Part shown: in pieces, positions 27,295-35,544 of the stretch | Layout of the letters: each line of letters starts with the position of its first letter | How positions within the stretch are numbered: position 1 is the first letter of the stretch | Origin: Solirubrobacter soli DSM 22325 | Lineage (GTDB): Bacteria > Actinomycetota > Thermoleophilia > Solirubrobacterales > Solirubrobacteraceae | Reading direction: 5' to 3' | Length of the DNA: 64,000 nt | Assembly (NCBI RefSeq): GCF_000423665.1 | Contig: NZ_KE384070.1 | Location: 470,669-534,668, forward strand | Made by a program: the position numbers and the translations under genes | Notes under the pieces: model-generated | Databases searched by the model: none | Seen by the model: the letters and a program-made list of their open reading frames with translations, nothing else | Told to the model about the DNA's origin: nothing

Positions 27295-28970
27295 GCGCGG
27301 CGCTGCTCGTCGTCGGCCATGGCAGCCGCGACGCCGACGGGCTCGAGGAGTTCTGGACGCTCGCCGAGCACGTGCGGGCGGCCGCGGCCGATCTGCCCGT
27401 CGGGTTCGGGTTCATCGAGCTCGCCGAGCCGCTGGTCGACGCCGGCATCGACGAGCTGGTCGCCCGCGGGAACACGGACGTGGTCTCGATCCCGCTGGTC
27501 CTGCTCGCCGCCGGCCACCTGAAGAACGACGGCCCGGCCGCGCTCACACGGGCGCGGCAGCGGCACCCGGGCGTCGCGTTCCGGATGGGGCGGGACCTCG
27601 GCATCGATCCCGCCGTGCTCGCCGTCGCCGAGGACCGGGCGCGCGAGGCACTCGGTGACTTCGATCCCACGACCTCCGCGGTCGTGCTCGTGGGGCGCGG
27701 CTCGAGCGACCCCGATGCCGGGTCGGACCTCTACAAGGTCGCGCGGCTGCTGGCCGACGGGCGCGGGCTCGGTCTGGTCGAGCCGGCGTTCGCCGGGGTG
27801 ACATGGCCGAGCGTCGCCGATGCCCTCGAGCGCTGCCGCCGGCTGGGCGCGACGCACATCGCGGTCGTGCCGTTCTTCCTGTTCACGGGCGTGCTCGTGC
27901 CGCGCATCCAGGCGCAGGCGGCGGAGTGGGCGGCGGCGCACCCGGAGCTCACGGTGGTGGCGGGCGAGCACCTCGGCCCGGACCGGCGGCTCGCGCGGCT
28001 GGTCCTCGAGCGCTACCGCGAGGCGCTGACCGGGCCGGTGCGGATGAACTGCGACCTCTGCACCTACCGCGTGCGGCTGCCCGGCTACGAGGACAAGGTC
28101 GGCACGCCGATCTCACTCACGCCGCACGGCGACGGGCCCGCGCGCGGGTCGCGCCGCTCGCGGCGGGCGACGCGCGCCCCGCTGGTCGCGCCGGAGATCC
28201 GCCGGCCGGCGCTGCGGCCCGCACCGCGGGCGACAGCGGATGGGCCGCCCGCGCTCGCATTGACGCAGCTCGCGTACGCGTACCCGGACGGGACGAGCGC
28301 GCTCGCCGGGGTCGATCTGGAGATCGCTCGCGGCGAGCGGGTGGCGGTACTGGGGCCGAACGGGGCGGGGAAGACGACGCTCGCGCTCGCCGCGTGTGGG
28401 GCGCTGGACGACGTGGCCGGCGGCGTGCGCGTCGGTGGCGAAGCGCTGGAGCGAAAGGCGCTGCGTCGCCGCGTCGGCATCGTCTTCCAGGACCCCGACG
28501 ACCAGCTCTTCATGCCGACGGTCGAGGCCGACGTCGCGTTCGGTCCGGCCAAGCAGGGGCTGCGCGGCGACGAGCTGCGCGCCCGCGTCGGCGAGGCACT
28601 CGACGCGGTGCGCGGGACCGAGCTCCGCGACCGGGCGCCGCACTCGCTGAGCGCGGGTGAACGGCGGCGTGTGGCGATCGCGGGCGTGCTCGCCTGCCGC
28701 CCCGACGTGCTCGTGCTGGATGAGCCGACCGCGGCGCTGGACCCCGCGGGCCGCCGCGAGCTCCTCGACGTGCTCGTCTCACTGCGCCTCGCGCTCCTGC
28801 TGATCACCCACGATCTCCCCTACGCGCTCGAGCTGTGCCCGCGCGCCGTGGTGCTGGATCGCGGCCAGCTCGTCGCCGACGGCGCCACTCGCGAGGTGCT
28901 CGCCGACGAGGGTTTCATGCGCGCGCATCGGCTCGAGCTTCCTGCCGGCTTCAACCCCCTCGTCGCATGA
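27291..28970 (+). CDS. Fusion of sirohydrochlorin chelatase-like CbiX and cobalt importer ATPase CbiO
   Basis: This is a 559-residue protein starting in an ATGA overlap with cbiQ. Residues ~1-265 are a long CbiX-type chelatase: VVGHGSR (His10), FIELAEP (Glu43) and LLAAGHLKND (His76) are the metal-binding positions. The second half-repeat has GRGSSD and FLFTGVL without the histidines, so one active site remains. MNCDLCTYRVRLPG follows, a CxxC-containing segment. A basic, Pro-rich linker (~285-325) leads to a complete ABC ATPase: GPNGAGKTT (~355), FQDPDDQLF, SLSAGERRRVAIAG (~452), VLVLDEPTAALD (~473) and LLITHDL. No stop or usable in-frame start separates them. CbiO powers cobalt import; CbiX inserts metal into sirohydrochlorin or handles cobalt. 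A physical link between import and chelation is inferred. Confidence 0.9.
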   Translation: MSAALLVVGHGSRDADGLEEFWTLAEHVRAAAADLPVGFGFIELAEPLVDAGIDELVARGNTDVVSIPLVLLAAGHLKNDGPAALTRARQRHPGVAFRMGRDLGIDPAVLAVAEDRAREALGDFDPTTSAVVLVGRGSSDPDAGSDLYKVARLLADGRGLGLVEPAFAGVTWPSVADALERCRRLGATHIAVVPFFLFTGVLVPRIQAQAAEWAAAHPELTVVAGEHLGPDRRLARLVLERYREALTGPVRMNCDLCTYRVRLPGYEDKVGTPISLTPHGDGPARGSRRSRRATRAPLVAPEIRRPALRPAPRATADGPPALALTQLAYAYPDGTSALAGVDLEIARGERVAVLGPNGAGKTTLALAACGALDDVAGGVRVGGEALERKALRRRVGIVFQDPDDQLFMPTVEADVAFGPAKQGLRGDELRARVGEALDAVRGTELRDRAPHSLSAGERRRVAIAGVLACRPDVLVLDEPTAALDPAGRRELLDVLVSLRLALLLITHDLPYALELCPRAVVLDRGQLVADGATREVLADEGFMRAHRLELPAGFNPLVA

Positions 28971-29677
28971 CGCTGTCGATCGTGGGACTGGGGCCGGGCG
29001 GCCCGGAGCACCGCACCGCGGCGGCGGAGCGCGCCATCCGCGAGGCCGACGTCGTAATCGGCTACGGCCCGTACGTCGACCAGTGCGCTGACCTGCTCGA
29101 CGACCAGGAGATCGTGCGCGGGCGGATGGGGGAGGAGACGGCGCGCGCGGCCGAGGCGGTCGAGCGCGCCGCCGCCGGCGCGCGGGTCGCGCTGGTGTCG
29201 TCCGGCGACGCGGGCGTGCACGGCATGGCGGCCCGGACGCTCGCGGCATCGCCCACCGGGTTGCGCGTCGAGGTCATCCCCGGCGTCACCGCGGCGCTCG
29301 CCGTCGCGGCGCGCGTGGGCGCGCCGCTCGCGGACGACTGGGCGACGTTGTCGCTCTCCGACCTCCACACCCCGTGGGCGACCGTCGAGAAACGGCTCAC
29401 GGCGCTCGCCACGTCGGGGATCGCGCTCGCGCTCTACAACCCGCGGTCGCGCACACGCGTCGAGCCGTTCGAGCGCGCGCTCGCGATCCTGCGGGCGCAT
29501 CGCGCGGGCGACACGCCCGCGGTCGTCGCCACCGACGTCGCGCGAGCGGACGAGCACATCGTCAGCACGACCCTCGAAGCGCTCGACCCGGGCACGGTGA
29601 CGATGCGGTCGCTGGTGCTGATCGCGGGGGAGACCGCGGAGTGGGCGTCGTCGCACCTGATCGCGAGGCGCGGATGA
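28967..29677 (+). CDS. cobJ: Precorrin-3B C17-methyltransferase CobJ
   Basis: This is a 236-residue tetrapyrrole methylase starting in an ATGA overlap. It has IVGLGPGGPEHRTAAA, VIGYGPYVDQ (typical of CobJ/CbiH), VSSGDAGVHGMA, VIPGVTAALAVAARVGAPLADDWATLSLSDLHTPW and LALYNPRSRTR. It methylates C17 with ring contraction. It is a single-domain form, not fused to other methylases. It overlaps cobA by ATGA. Confidence 0.95.
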   Translation: MTLSIVGLGPGGPEHRTAAAERAIREADVVIGYGPYVDQCADLLDDQEIVRGRMGEETARAAEAVERAAAGARVALVSSGDAGVHGMAARTLAASPTGLRVEVIPGVTAALAVAARVGAPLADDWATLSLSDLHTPWATVEKRLTALATSGIALALYNPRSRTRVEPFERALAILRAHRAGDTPAVVATDVARADEHIVSTTLEALDPGTVTMRSLVLIAGETAEWASSHLIARRG

Positions 29678-30393
29678 CGGTGCATCTCGTCGGCGCCGGG
29701 CCGGGTGACCCGAGCCTCCTCACGCTGGCGGCCGCTGAGCGCATCCGCACGGCCCAGGTCGTCGTCTACGACCGGCCGTCGATGGACGCGATCGTCGCGC
29801 TCGCGCCGCCGGACGCCGAACGGCACTGCGTCGGCCGCGCACCCGGGCGAAAGGCGTTGCCGCAGCATGAGGTGAACGCCCTGCTGATCGAGCTCGGCCG
29901 GACAAGGGACGTCGTGCGGCTCAAGAGCGGCGACCCGTTCGTGGCCTCGCGCGGGGCGGAGGAAGCGGTCGCCCTCATGCACGCCGGCATCGAGGTGGAC
30001 ATCACGCCGGGCGTGTCGGCGGGGCTGGCCGCGCCCGCCGCGGCAGGCATCCCACTGATGCTGCGCCAGCTGTCGGTCACGGCGACGTTCGTCGACGGCA
30101 ACGACGACGACGAGCACGCCGAGCCGCCGGACTGGGCCGCGCTCGCCCGCCTCGGCGGGACGCTCGTAGTCCTCACCGGCCGTGGCCATATTCGCCGCAC
30201 AGCAGCAGCGTTGATCGCGGGCGGACGTGACCCGCAGACGCCCGTCGCCGCGATCAGCGCCGCCGCACGCTCAAGCCAGCAGGTGCTCCGCGGCACGCTC
30301 GAGGACCTTCCCGCCCCGTTGCCCCCGCCCGTGACCTTCGTCGTCGGCCCCGCCGCCGCACTCGAGCTATGCACATCCCCGACGGCTTCCTGA
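29674..30393 (+). CDS. cobA: Uroporphyrinogen-III C-methyltransferase CobA
   Basis: This is a 239-residue SUMT starting in an ATGA overlap. It has VHLVGAGPGDPSLLTL, VVVYDRPSM, CVGRAPGRKALPQHEVNALLIELGR, VVRLKSGDPFVASRGAEEA and ITPGVSAGLAAPAAAGIPLMLRQLS, all standard. It methylates uroporphyrinogen III at C2 and C7 to make precorrin-2, the entry to both siroheme and corrinoids. Its last 25 nt overlap cbiM. Confidence 0.94.
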   Translation: MTVHLVGAGPGDPSLLTLAAAERIRTAQVVVYDRPSMDAIVALAPPDAERHCVGRAPGRKALPQHEVNALLIELGRTRDVVRLKSGDPFVASRGAEEAVALMHAGIEVDITPGVSAGLAAPAAAGIPLMLRQLSVTATFVDGNDDDEHAEPPDWAALARLGGTLVVLTGRGHIRRTAAALIAGGRDPQTPVAAISAAARSSQQVLRGTLEDLPAPLPPPVTFVVGPAAALELCTSPTAS

Positions 30394-31010
30394 CCGGCGA
30401 AGCAGCCGCCCTCGGTACCGCCACCGCCGTGGCGGGCCTGGCCGTGTGCCTGCGCGGGGCACGCCGGTCGATGCGCGAGAAGGACCTCCCGCTCGCGGGC
30501 CTCGCGGCAGCGTTCTTCCTCGTCGCCGAGGCGCCGATGGTGCCGATCACCGTCGGCACGCAGGGCCATCTGCTCGGCGGTGCGCTCGCCGTCGTGCTGC
30601 TCGGGCCGTGGGCGGGGGCGCTGACGATCGCGGTCGTGTGCGCGATCCAGGCGCTCGTGCTCGGCGACGGCGGCATCACGACGCTCGGCCTGACGATCAC
30701 GAACCTCGCGCTCGTGCCGGCCTTCGTCGGCTACCCGCTGTTGCTGGCGCTCCGGCGCCCGCTCGGTGTGGCACCGGCGGCGGGCGTGACCGCCGCCGTA
30801 TCCGTCCTGCTGGCCGCCTCGATCTTCCTGCTCGAGGTCGAGCTGGGCGCGGCGGTCGAGATCGACCGCACCACGATCGCGGTCTCGATCCTCGGCTCCT
30901 ACGCGGTGATCGCCGCCATCGAGGCCGGGTTGACGTTCCTGATCGTGCGCGCGCTGCTGGCCGTGCGGCCGGACCTCGTGCGGGCGGCGCCGAGACGGGT
31001 GGCGGCATGA
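30369..31010 (+). CDS. cbiM: Cobalt ECF transporter substrate-binding component CbiM
   Basis: This is a 213-residue membrane protein beginning MHIPDGFL. The N-terminal Met-His is the cobalt-coordinating start of the CbiM/NikM family and fixes the start codon. It has hydrophobic helices throughout and the conserved QGHLLGGALAVVLLGPWAG and FVGYPLLLALRR. The usual small partner CbiN is not encoded beside it. It overlaps the end of cobA by 25 nt and cobM by ATGA. It would use CbiQ and the CbiO domain of the CbiX-CbiO fusion. Confidence 0.94.
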   Translation: MHIPDGFLTGEAAALGTATAVAGLAVCLRGARRSMREKDLPLAGLAAAFFLVAEAPMVPITVGTQGHLLGGALAVVLLGPWAGALTIAVVCAIQALVLGDGGITTLGLTITNLALVPAFVGYPLLLALRRPLGVAPAAGVTAAVSVLLAASIFLLEVELGAAVEIDRTTIAVSILGSYAVIAAIEAGLTFLIVRALLAVRPDLVRAAPRRVAA

Positions 31011-31798
31011 ACGGGCGGGTGTGGTTCGTCGGCGCGGGCCCGGGTGCGGCCGACCTGCTCACGCTGCGCGCGGCCCGCGTGCTGGGGGAGGCGGACGTCA
31101 TCGTGTGGGCGCGCTCGCTCGTCGATCCCGCCGTGCTCGAGCACGCGCGACCGCAAGCGGAGCTGATCGCCTCCGACGACAAGACCTTCGAAGACGTCCT
31201 CGCGATCTATCGCCGCGCGGCGGAGCGCGGTCTCGGCGTCGCGCGGGTCCACTCGGGCGACCCGACCCTCTACGGCACGCTGAACGAGCAGCTCCGCGCG
31301 TGCCGCGAGCTCGGCCTGACGTGCGAGATCGTCCCCGGCGTGTCCTCGCTCGGTGCCGCCGCGGCGGCACTCGGGCAGGAGCTGACGATCCCCGACGTCT
31401 CCCAGTCGCTGATCCTCACCCGCCGCGCGCAGCGCACGTCGATGCCGCCCAACGAGGAGCTGAAGGCCTTCGCCGCCCACGGGACGACGATGGCGCTGTT
31501 CCTCTCGGTCCGCCGTCCGCGCGAGTTGCAGGCCGATCTCCTCGCGGGCGGCTACGCGCACGACACGCCGTGCGCGGTGGTCTACCGGGCGAGCTGGCCG
31601 GACGAGATCGTGATCCGTTGCCCCTTGAACGAGCTCGGCGAGCGCGTGCGGGCCGCGAAGATCACGACCCAGGCGCTCGTGCTCGTCGGCCCGGCGCTCG
31701 GCGTCGAGGCGGGCCGCTCGCACGTCTACGACGCCGGCTACGGCCACCGCTTCCGCCCGCTCGGCCGGCCCGACCGCTACCGGAAGAAGGGCGCATGA
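31007..31798 (+). CDS. cobM: Precorrin-4 C11-methyltransferase CobM
   Basis: This is a 263-residue tetrapyrrole methylase starting in an ATGA overlap. It has WFVGAGPGAADLLTLRA, VIVWARSLVDP, VARVHSGDPTLYGTLNEQ, IVPGVSSLGAAAAALGQELTIP and QSLILTRRAQRTSMPPNE, which is a distinctive CobM/CbiF stretch. It methylates C11 to give precorrin-5. The length is normal. Confidence 0.95.
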   Translation: MNGRVWFVGAGPGAADLLTLRAARVLGEADVIVWARSLVDPAVLEHARPQAELIASDDKTFEDVLAIYRRAAERGLGVARVHSGDPTLYGTLNEQLRACRELGLTCEIVPGVSSLGAAAAALGQELTIPDVSQSLILTRRAQRTSMPPNEELKAFAAHGTTMALFLSVRRPRELQADLLAGGYAHDTPCAVVYRASWPDEIVIRCPLNELGERVRAAKITTQALVLVGPALGVEAGRSHVYDAGYGHRFRPLGRPDRYRKKGA

Positions 31799-32913
31799 TC
31801 ACGGTGCTCGGGGTCTCCGGCGGGCGCGTCCCGCCCGGAACGGAACCGCTGCTCTCGGCGGCCGATGTCGTCGCGGGCGGCCGCGCGGTGCTCGACGAAC
31901 TGGCGCCGCCCACCGCTCGCCGCGTCGTCCTCGGCAAAGGGATCGAGGCGACGGTCGCGGCGCTCAAGCAGGAGACCGGGCGGGTGTGCGTGCTGGCGTC
32001 GGGCGACCCCGGGTTCTTCGGGATCGTGCGCGCGCTCGGCGACGCGCCGCTCGAGGTGCATCCCGCGCCCTCGTCGGTCGCTCTGGCGTTCGCGCGGCTC
32101 GGGATCCCGTGGGACGACGCGCTGGTCGTGTCCGCCCATGCGCGCGACCCGCGGCCCGCGATCCACACCGCGCTGCGCCACCCGAAGGTGGCGATCCTCA
32201 CCGACGACAACGCGGCGGCGATCGTCGAAGCCCTCGACGGTCGCCGCGTGACGGTGGCGGAGGCGCTCGGCACGCCGGACGAGCGGATCGGGAGCGAACC
32301 GCCCTTCGCGCGGCCCAACGTCGTGATCGTGGAGGGGGACGAGCGGGCGCCGCGGGCGACGAGCTGGGCGCTGCCCGAGGACGCGTTCGACCACCGCGCC
32401 GGGATGATCACGAAGGCCGAGGTGCGGGCGGTCGCGCTCGCCGCGCTCGGCCCGGGCACCGGCGACCTCGTCTGGGACGTGGGCTGCGGCAGCGGCTCGG
32501 TGGCGATCGAGTGCGCGCGCCTCGGCGCGGCGGTGATCGCGGTCGACGACGACCCGGAGGCGATCGCGCTGACCGCAAGCAACGCGGCCGCCCACGACGT
32601 CCCGGTCCGCACGGTCACCGGCAGCGCGCCGGCGGCACTGCGCGACCTCCCGGACCCGGACGCGACCTTCGTCGGCGGCGGCGGCGCGGACCTGCCCGCG
32701 ATCCTCGACCACGTCGCGCCGCTCACGCGTCGCGCCGTCGTGGTGACGATCGCGCTGATCGACCGCGTCGCCCCGACGATCGATGCCCTCGCCGGCCACG
32801 GCCTCCAGGTGAGCGCGACGACGCTGCAGGCGAACCGCGTCCGCCCGCTCGCCGGCGGCCACCGCCTCGCGGCCGAGAACCCCGTGACCGTCGTCGTGGG
32901 GAGGCGCGCGTGA
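31795..32913 (+). CDS. cobL: Precorrin-6B methyltransferase/decarboxylase CobL (CbiE-CbiT fusion)
   Basis: This is a 372-residue two-domain protein starting in an ATGA overlap. Residues ~1-195 are a CbiE-type tetrapyrrole methylase (ITVLGVSGGRVPPG, VCVLASGDPGFFGIVRALG, HPAPSSVALAFARLGIPWDDA). Residues ~205-372 are a CbiT-type Rossmann methylase (RAGMITKAEVRAVALAAL, WDVGCGSGSVAIECARLG at ~227, FVGGGGADLPAIL). Together they methylate C5 and C15 and decarboxylate the C12 side chain of precorrin-6B. It overlaps the next gene by GTGA. Confidence 0.95.
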   Translation: MITVLGVSGGRVPPGTEPLLSAADVVAGGRAVLDELAPPTARRVVLGKGIEATVAALKQETGRVCVLASGDPGFFGIVRALGDAPLEVHPAPSSVALAFARLGIPWDDALVVSAHARDPRPAIHTALRHPKVAILTDDNAAAIVEALDGRRVTVAEALGTPDERIGSEPPFARPNVVIVEGDERAPRATSWALPEDAFDHRAGMITKAEVRAVALAALGPGTGDLVWDVGCGSGSVAIECARLGAAVIAVDDDPEAIALTASNAAAHDVPVRTVTGSAPAALRDLPDPDATFVGGGGADLPAILDHVAPLTRRAVVVTIALIDRVAPTIDALAGHGLQVSATTLQANRVRPLAGGHRLAAENPVTVVVGRRA

Positions 32914-33512
32914 AGCCGGGCGGGGCGGTGGGGCACGGCGTGCGGGCCGTAGCAGCTGTGCGCGGCGCGGTGCCGGCGGGCGCCGCGGCGGCGCCCGAGC
33001 CCGGCGTGGCGCCGGCGGGGGCGGCGGGTCGCGTCGCCGCCCGGACACGCGGTGTGACCCGTTTCGCCCGCGAAACGCCCGTTTCTGCGGGTTCGTGCGG
33101 TTTCGTGCACGTTTGGGCTCGAGAGACAAGCACGCGTGTTCATTCCGGGGCCCGGCTCGTGGTCGGCGCGGGGTGCAGCCTTGGGTGCGCGCCTGAGGAG
33201 CTTGCGGCGCTCGTCGACGAAACGCTCGACGGGCTCGACGGGATCGTCGTCGCCGTGGCCAGCGTGGACCGGCGCAGCACAGAGCCGTGCGTCGTCGCGC
33301 TGGCGGAGCGGTTCGGTGTGCCGCTGCGGACATTCGGTGCGGCGGAGCTGAAACGCGTCGTCGTGCCCACACCGTCGCCGGTGGTCCTCACCCACGTCGG
33401 CACGCCGAGCGTCGCCGAGGCGGCCGCGCTGCTCGCCACGCGTGGATCCCTGATCGTCCCCAAACGGCGTTCGGCGCACGCGACATGCGCGATCGCGGAG
33501 GAATCACGTTGA
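32910..33512 (+). CDS. cobE: Cobalamin biosynthesis protein CobE (CbiG C-terminal-like), start uncertain
   Basis: From GTG 32910 (GTGA overlap with cobL) this is 200 residues. The recognisable CobE/CbiG C-terminal domain begins only near residue 80 (LVVGAGCSLGCAPEELAALVDETL, GIVVAVASVDRR, VVLTHVGTPSVAEAAALLA, LIVPKRRSAHATCAIA). The first ~65 residues are low-complexity Ala/Gly/Val sequence unlike the family, and the underlying DNA contains an inverted repeat. An in-frame GTG at 33105 would give 135 residues, close to normal CobE length. CobE takes part in the aerobic pathway, probably binding hydrogenobyrinic acid intermediates. It overlaps the TTG start of cobH. Confidence 0.8.
   Translation: MKPGGAVGHGVRAVAAVRGAVPAGAAAAPEPGVAPAGAAGRVAARTRGVTRFARETPVSAGSCGFVHVWARETSTRVHSGARLVVGAGCSLGCAPEELAALVDETLDGLDGIVVAVASVDRRSTEPCVVALAERFGVPLRTFGAAELKRVVVPTPSPVVLTHVGTPSVAEAAALLATRGSLIVPKRRSAHATCAIAEESR
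33061..33076. repeat. Inverted repeat GTTTCG-CCCG-CGAAAC inside the cobE 5' region
   Basis: A 6-bp inverted repeat with a 4-nt spacer lies in a patch (about 33055-33150) that is visibly less GC-rich than its surroundings. The patch also holds repeated GTTTCG/GTTTCT and TTCGTGC words. It sits just ahead of the alternative cobE start at 33105. It could be an operator or a remnant; nothing in the sequence settles this. Confidence 0.4.
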
Positions 33513-34075
33513 CCCGAGCGATCCATCCGATCGAGCAGGAGAGCTACCGGATCCTGCGCTCTCGCATCGACCTCGGCCATCTGCCGCCGCTGTCGCGGGC
33601 GGTCGCCGAGCGGGTGATCCACGCGGCGGCGGATCTCTCGTTCGGCGACTCGCTGCAGCTCGACGAGGACGCGCTGCAGCGAGGCCGCGAAGCGCTCCGC
33701 AGCGGCGCGCCGATCTACACCGACGCGCGGATGGTCGCGGCGGGGATCACCACGCGCCAGGCGATCGTCCCCGCCCCGCTCAGCGGTGGTCTCCCCACCC
33801 GGACGGCGGCGGCGATGCGGCTAGCGGCGAGCGAAGCACCCGCCGGCGCGGTGTGGGTCATCGGCAACGCACCCACCGCGCTCCAGCAGCTCATCGAGAC
33901 GCCGCCGGATGACCCGGCGTTGATCATCGGGCTGCCGGTCGGCTTCGTCGGCGCCGCCGAGGCGAAGCAAGCGCTGCACGCCTCGCCGCTGCCGTCGATC
34001 TCCAACCGGGGCGAGCGGGGCGGGTCGGCCGTCGCGGTCGCCGCCGTCAACGCCCTCCTGTACTTCGACGCATGA
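33509..34075 (+). CDS. cobH: Precorrin-8X methylmutase CobH
   Basis: This is a 188-residue protein. TTG 33509 is chosen over ATG 33485 because GGAGGA (33497-33502) lies six nucleotides upstream and the TTGA overlap with cobE matches the operon style. It has HPIEQESYRILRSR, ERVIHAAADLSFGDSL with the catalytic His (His38 by this numbering), PIYTDARMVAAGIT and VIGNAPTALQQL plus GLPVGFVGAAEAKQAL. It moves the methyl group from C11 to C12 to form hydrogenobyrinic acid. It overlaps the next gene by ATGA. Confidence 0.95.
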   Translation: MTRAIHPIEQESYRILRSRIDLGHLPPLSRAVAERVIHAAADLSFGDSLQLDEDALQRGREALRSGAPIYTDARMVAAGITTRQAIVPAPLSGGLPTRTAAAMRLAASEAPAGAVWVIGNAPTALQQLIETPPDDPALIIGLPVGFVGAAEAKQALHASPLPSISNRGERGGSAVAVAAVNALLYFDA

Positions 34076-35544
34076 GCCTGACCCTCGTCATCGGCGGCCG
34101 CCGGAGCGGCAAGAGCGCGGTCGCGGAGCGGCTCGCGGGCGACGGCGGCACGTACATCGCCACCGGCGCCGACACCGACCCGGAGATGGCCGCGCGCATC
34201 GACGCCCACCAGGCCCGGCGCGGCCCGCGATGGACGACGATCGAGGCCGCGGACGAGCTGACGATCCCGCGCGGCACCGTGCTCCTCGACGGCCTCGGCG
34301 CGTGGATCGCGGGCGTGATGCACCGCCACGACGCGTTCCACACGCCGGCGCCCCAGATCGACGCGATCGTCGCAGCCGGGATCGCCGCGCTCACGCAGGA
34401 ACGCGACGACCCGCTGATCGTCGTCTCGGAGGAGGCGGGACTGGGACCGGTGCCGGTCGAGCCCGCGACGCGCCGGTGGCTGGATCTGGCCGGCGACGCG
34501 ACGCAGCGACTCGCGAAGCACGCCGACAAGGTCCTGCTCGTGGTCGCCGGACGCGTGCTGCCGCTTCCGACCGAACCGGCGAGGCCCACGCGGGTCGTGC
34601 ACGGCGACAAGCTGGTCCGTCCCGGCGACGAGGACTTCGCCGTCAACGTCGTCGACGCGCCGCCGCCGGAATGGCTGACCGACGCCGTCGCGAACGCCTG
34701 GGCGTGCATCGGCTCCTATCCGGACGAGCGTGTCGCGACCGCCGCGGTGGCCCAGCGCCATGGGGTGGACGCGCGCAACGTGCTGCTCCTCAATGGCGCC
34801 GCCGAAGGCTTCTGGCTGCTCGCCGCGGCGCTCCCGCCCACGGCGACGACCGCCATCGTCACACCCGTGTTCGGGGAAGGGCCGGCGGCGCTCAAGGCCC
34901 ACGGCCACACGCCACGCCTCATTCGACGCGACCCGAACGACGGCTTCGCGCTGCCGCCGCTGCCGGACGCCGACATGGTGCTGGTCACGAACCCCTGCAA
35001 CCCCACCGGCGTGCTCCACCACCTAAGGCCTCAGCGCGGCCTCGTGGTCGACGAGTCGTTCATGGACTTCGTCGACGGCCCGCACCCGAGCCTCGCCGGG
35101 CACCCGGACACCGTGGTGCTCAGGAGCCTGACCAAGCTCTACTCGGTCGCGGGCCTGCGGGCGGGCTACCTGATCGGGCCGCCGGACCTCGTCGAGCGGC
35201 TTCACGCGCGGCGTCAGGCCTGGCCCGTCAACGGTCCCGCGCTCGCCGCGATCACCGCCTGGGCGACACGTGCGCCCGACGCCGACGAAGAACTCGTCAA
35301 GACGATCGCGCAGCGTCGCGAGCGCCTGACGCGGCGACTGAACGACCTCGGCATCCACACCTACGAAGCCACCGCGAACTTCGTCCTCGCGAAGGTCGAG
35401 CCGCACGTCGCGCAGCGGCTCAGAGACCAGCGCATCGCCGTGCGTCCCACCCAGGATCTCGGGCTCGACGACGAGCACATCCGGATCGCCGTCCGCGACG
35501 ACGCCGCCACTGACCGCCTGATCGAGGCCCTGAAGCGATGCTGA
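34072..35544 (+). CDS. Fusion of adenosylcobinamide kinase/guanylyltransferase CobU and threonine-phosphate decarboxylase CobC
   Basis: This is a 490-residue protein starting in an ATGA overlap. Residues ~1-185 are CobU/CobP: the P-loop GGRRSGKS, TYIATGADTD, RIDAHQARRGPRW with His46 (the guanylylated histidine of CobU), LLDGLGAWI and a SEEAGLGPVP variant of the usual NEVG motif. Residues ~215-490 are a fold-type I PLP enzyme: NGAAEGFWLL, TNPCNPTGVL, VVDESFMDF, RSLTKLYSVAGLRAGYLIG with the probable PLP lysine, and C-terminal IRIAVRD. The second domain would make aminopropanol phosphate for CobD, while the first activates adenosylcobinamide for CobS. Both domains belong to nucleotide-loop assembly. 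It overlaps cobS by 7 nt. Confidence 0.9.
   Translation: MSLTLVIGGRRSGKSAVAERLAGDGGTYIATGADTDPEMAARIDAHQARRGPRWTTIEAADELTIPRGTVLLDGLGAWIAGVMHRHDAFHTPAPQIDAIVAAGIAALTQERDDPLIVVSEEAGLGPVPVEPATRRWLDLAGDATQRLAKHADKVLLVVAGRVLPLPTEPARPTRVVHGDKLVRPGDEDFAVNVVDAPPPEWLTDAVANAWACIGSYPDERVATAAVAQRHGVDARNVLLLNGAAEGFWLLAAALPPTATTAIVTPVFGEGPAALKAHGHTPRLIRRDPNDGFALPPLPDADMVLVTNPCNPTGVLHHLRPQRGLVVDESFMDFVDGPHPSLAGHPDTVVLRSLTKLYSVAGLRAGYLIGPPDLVERLHARRQAWPVNGPALAAITAWATRAPDADEELVKTIAQRRERLTRRLNDLGIHTYEATANFVLAKVEPHVAQRLRDQRIAVRPTQDLGLDDEHIRIAVRDDAATDRLIEALKRC

Noticed and set aside
28240..28242. ATG as a separate start for CbiO
   Set aside because: It is out of frame with the ATPase, has no ribosome-binding site, and the chelatase frame runs through without a stop.
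33485..33508. ATG 33485 as the cobH start
   Set aside because: The GGAGGA six bases before TTG 33509 and the TTGA overlap favour the later start; the ATG lacks a ribosome-binding site.
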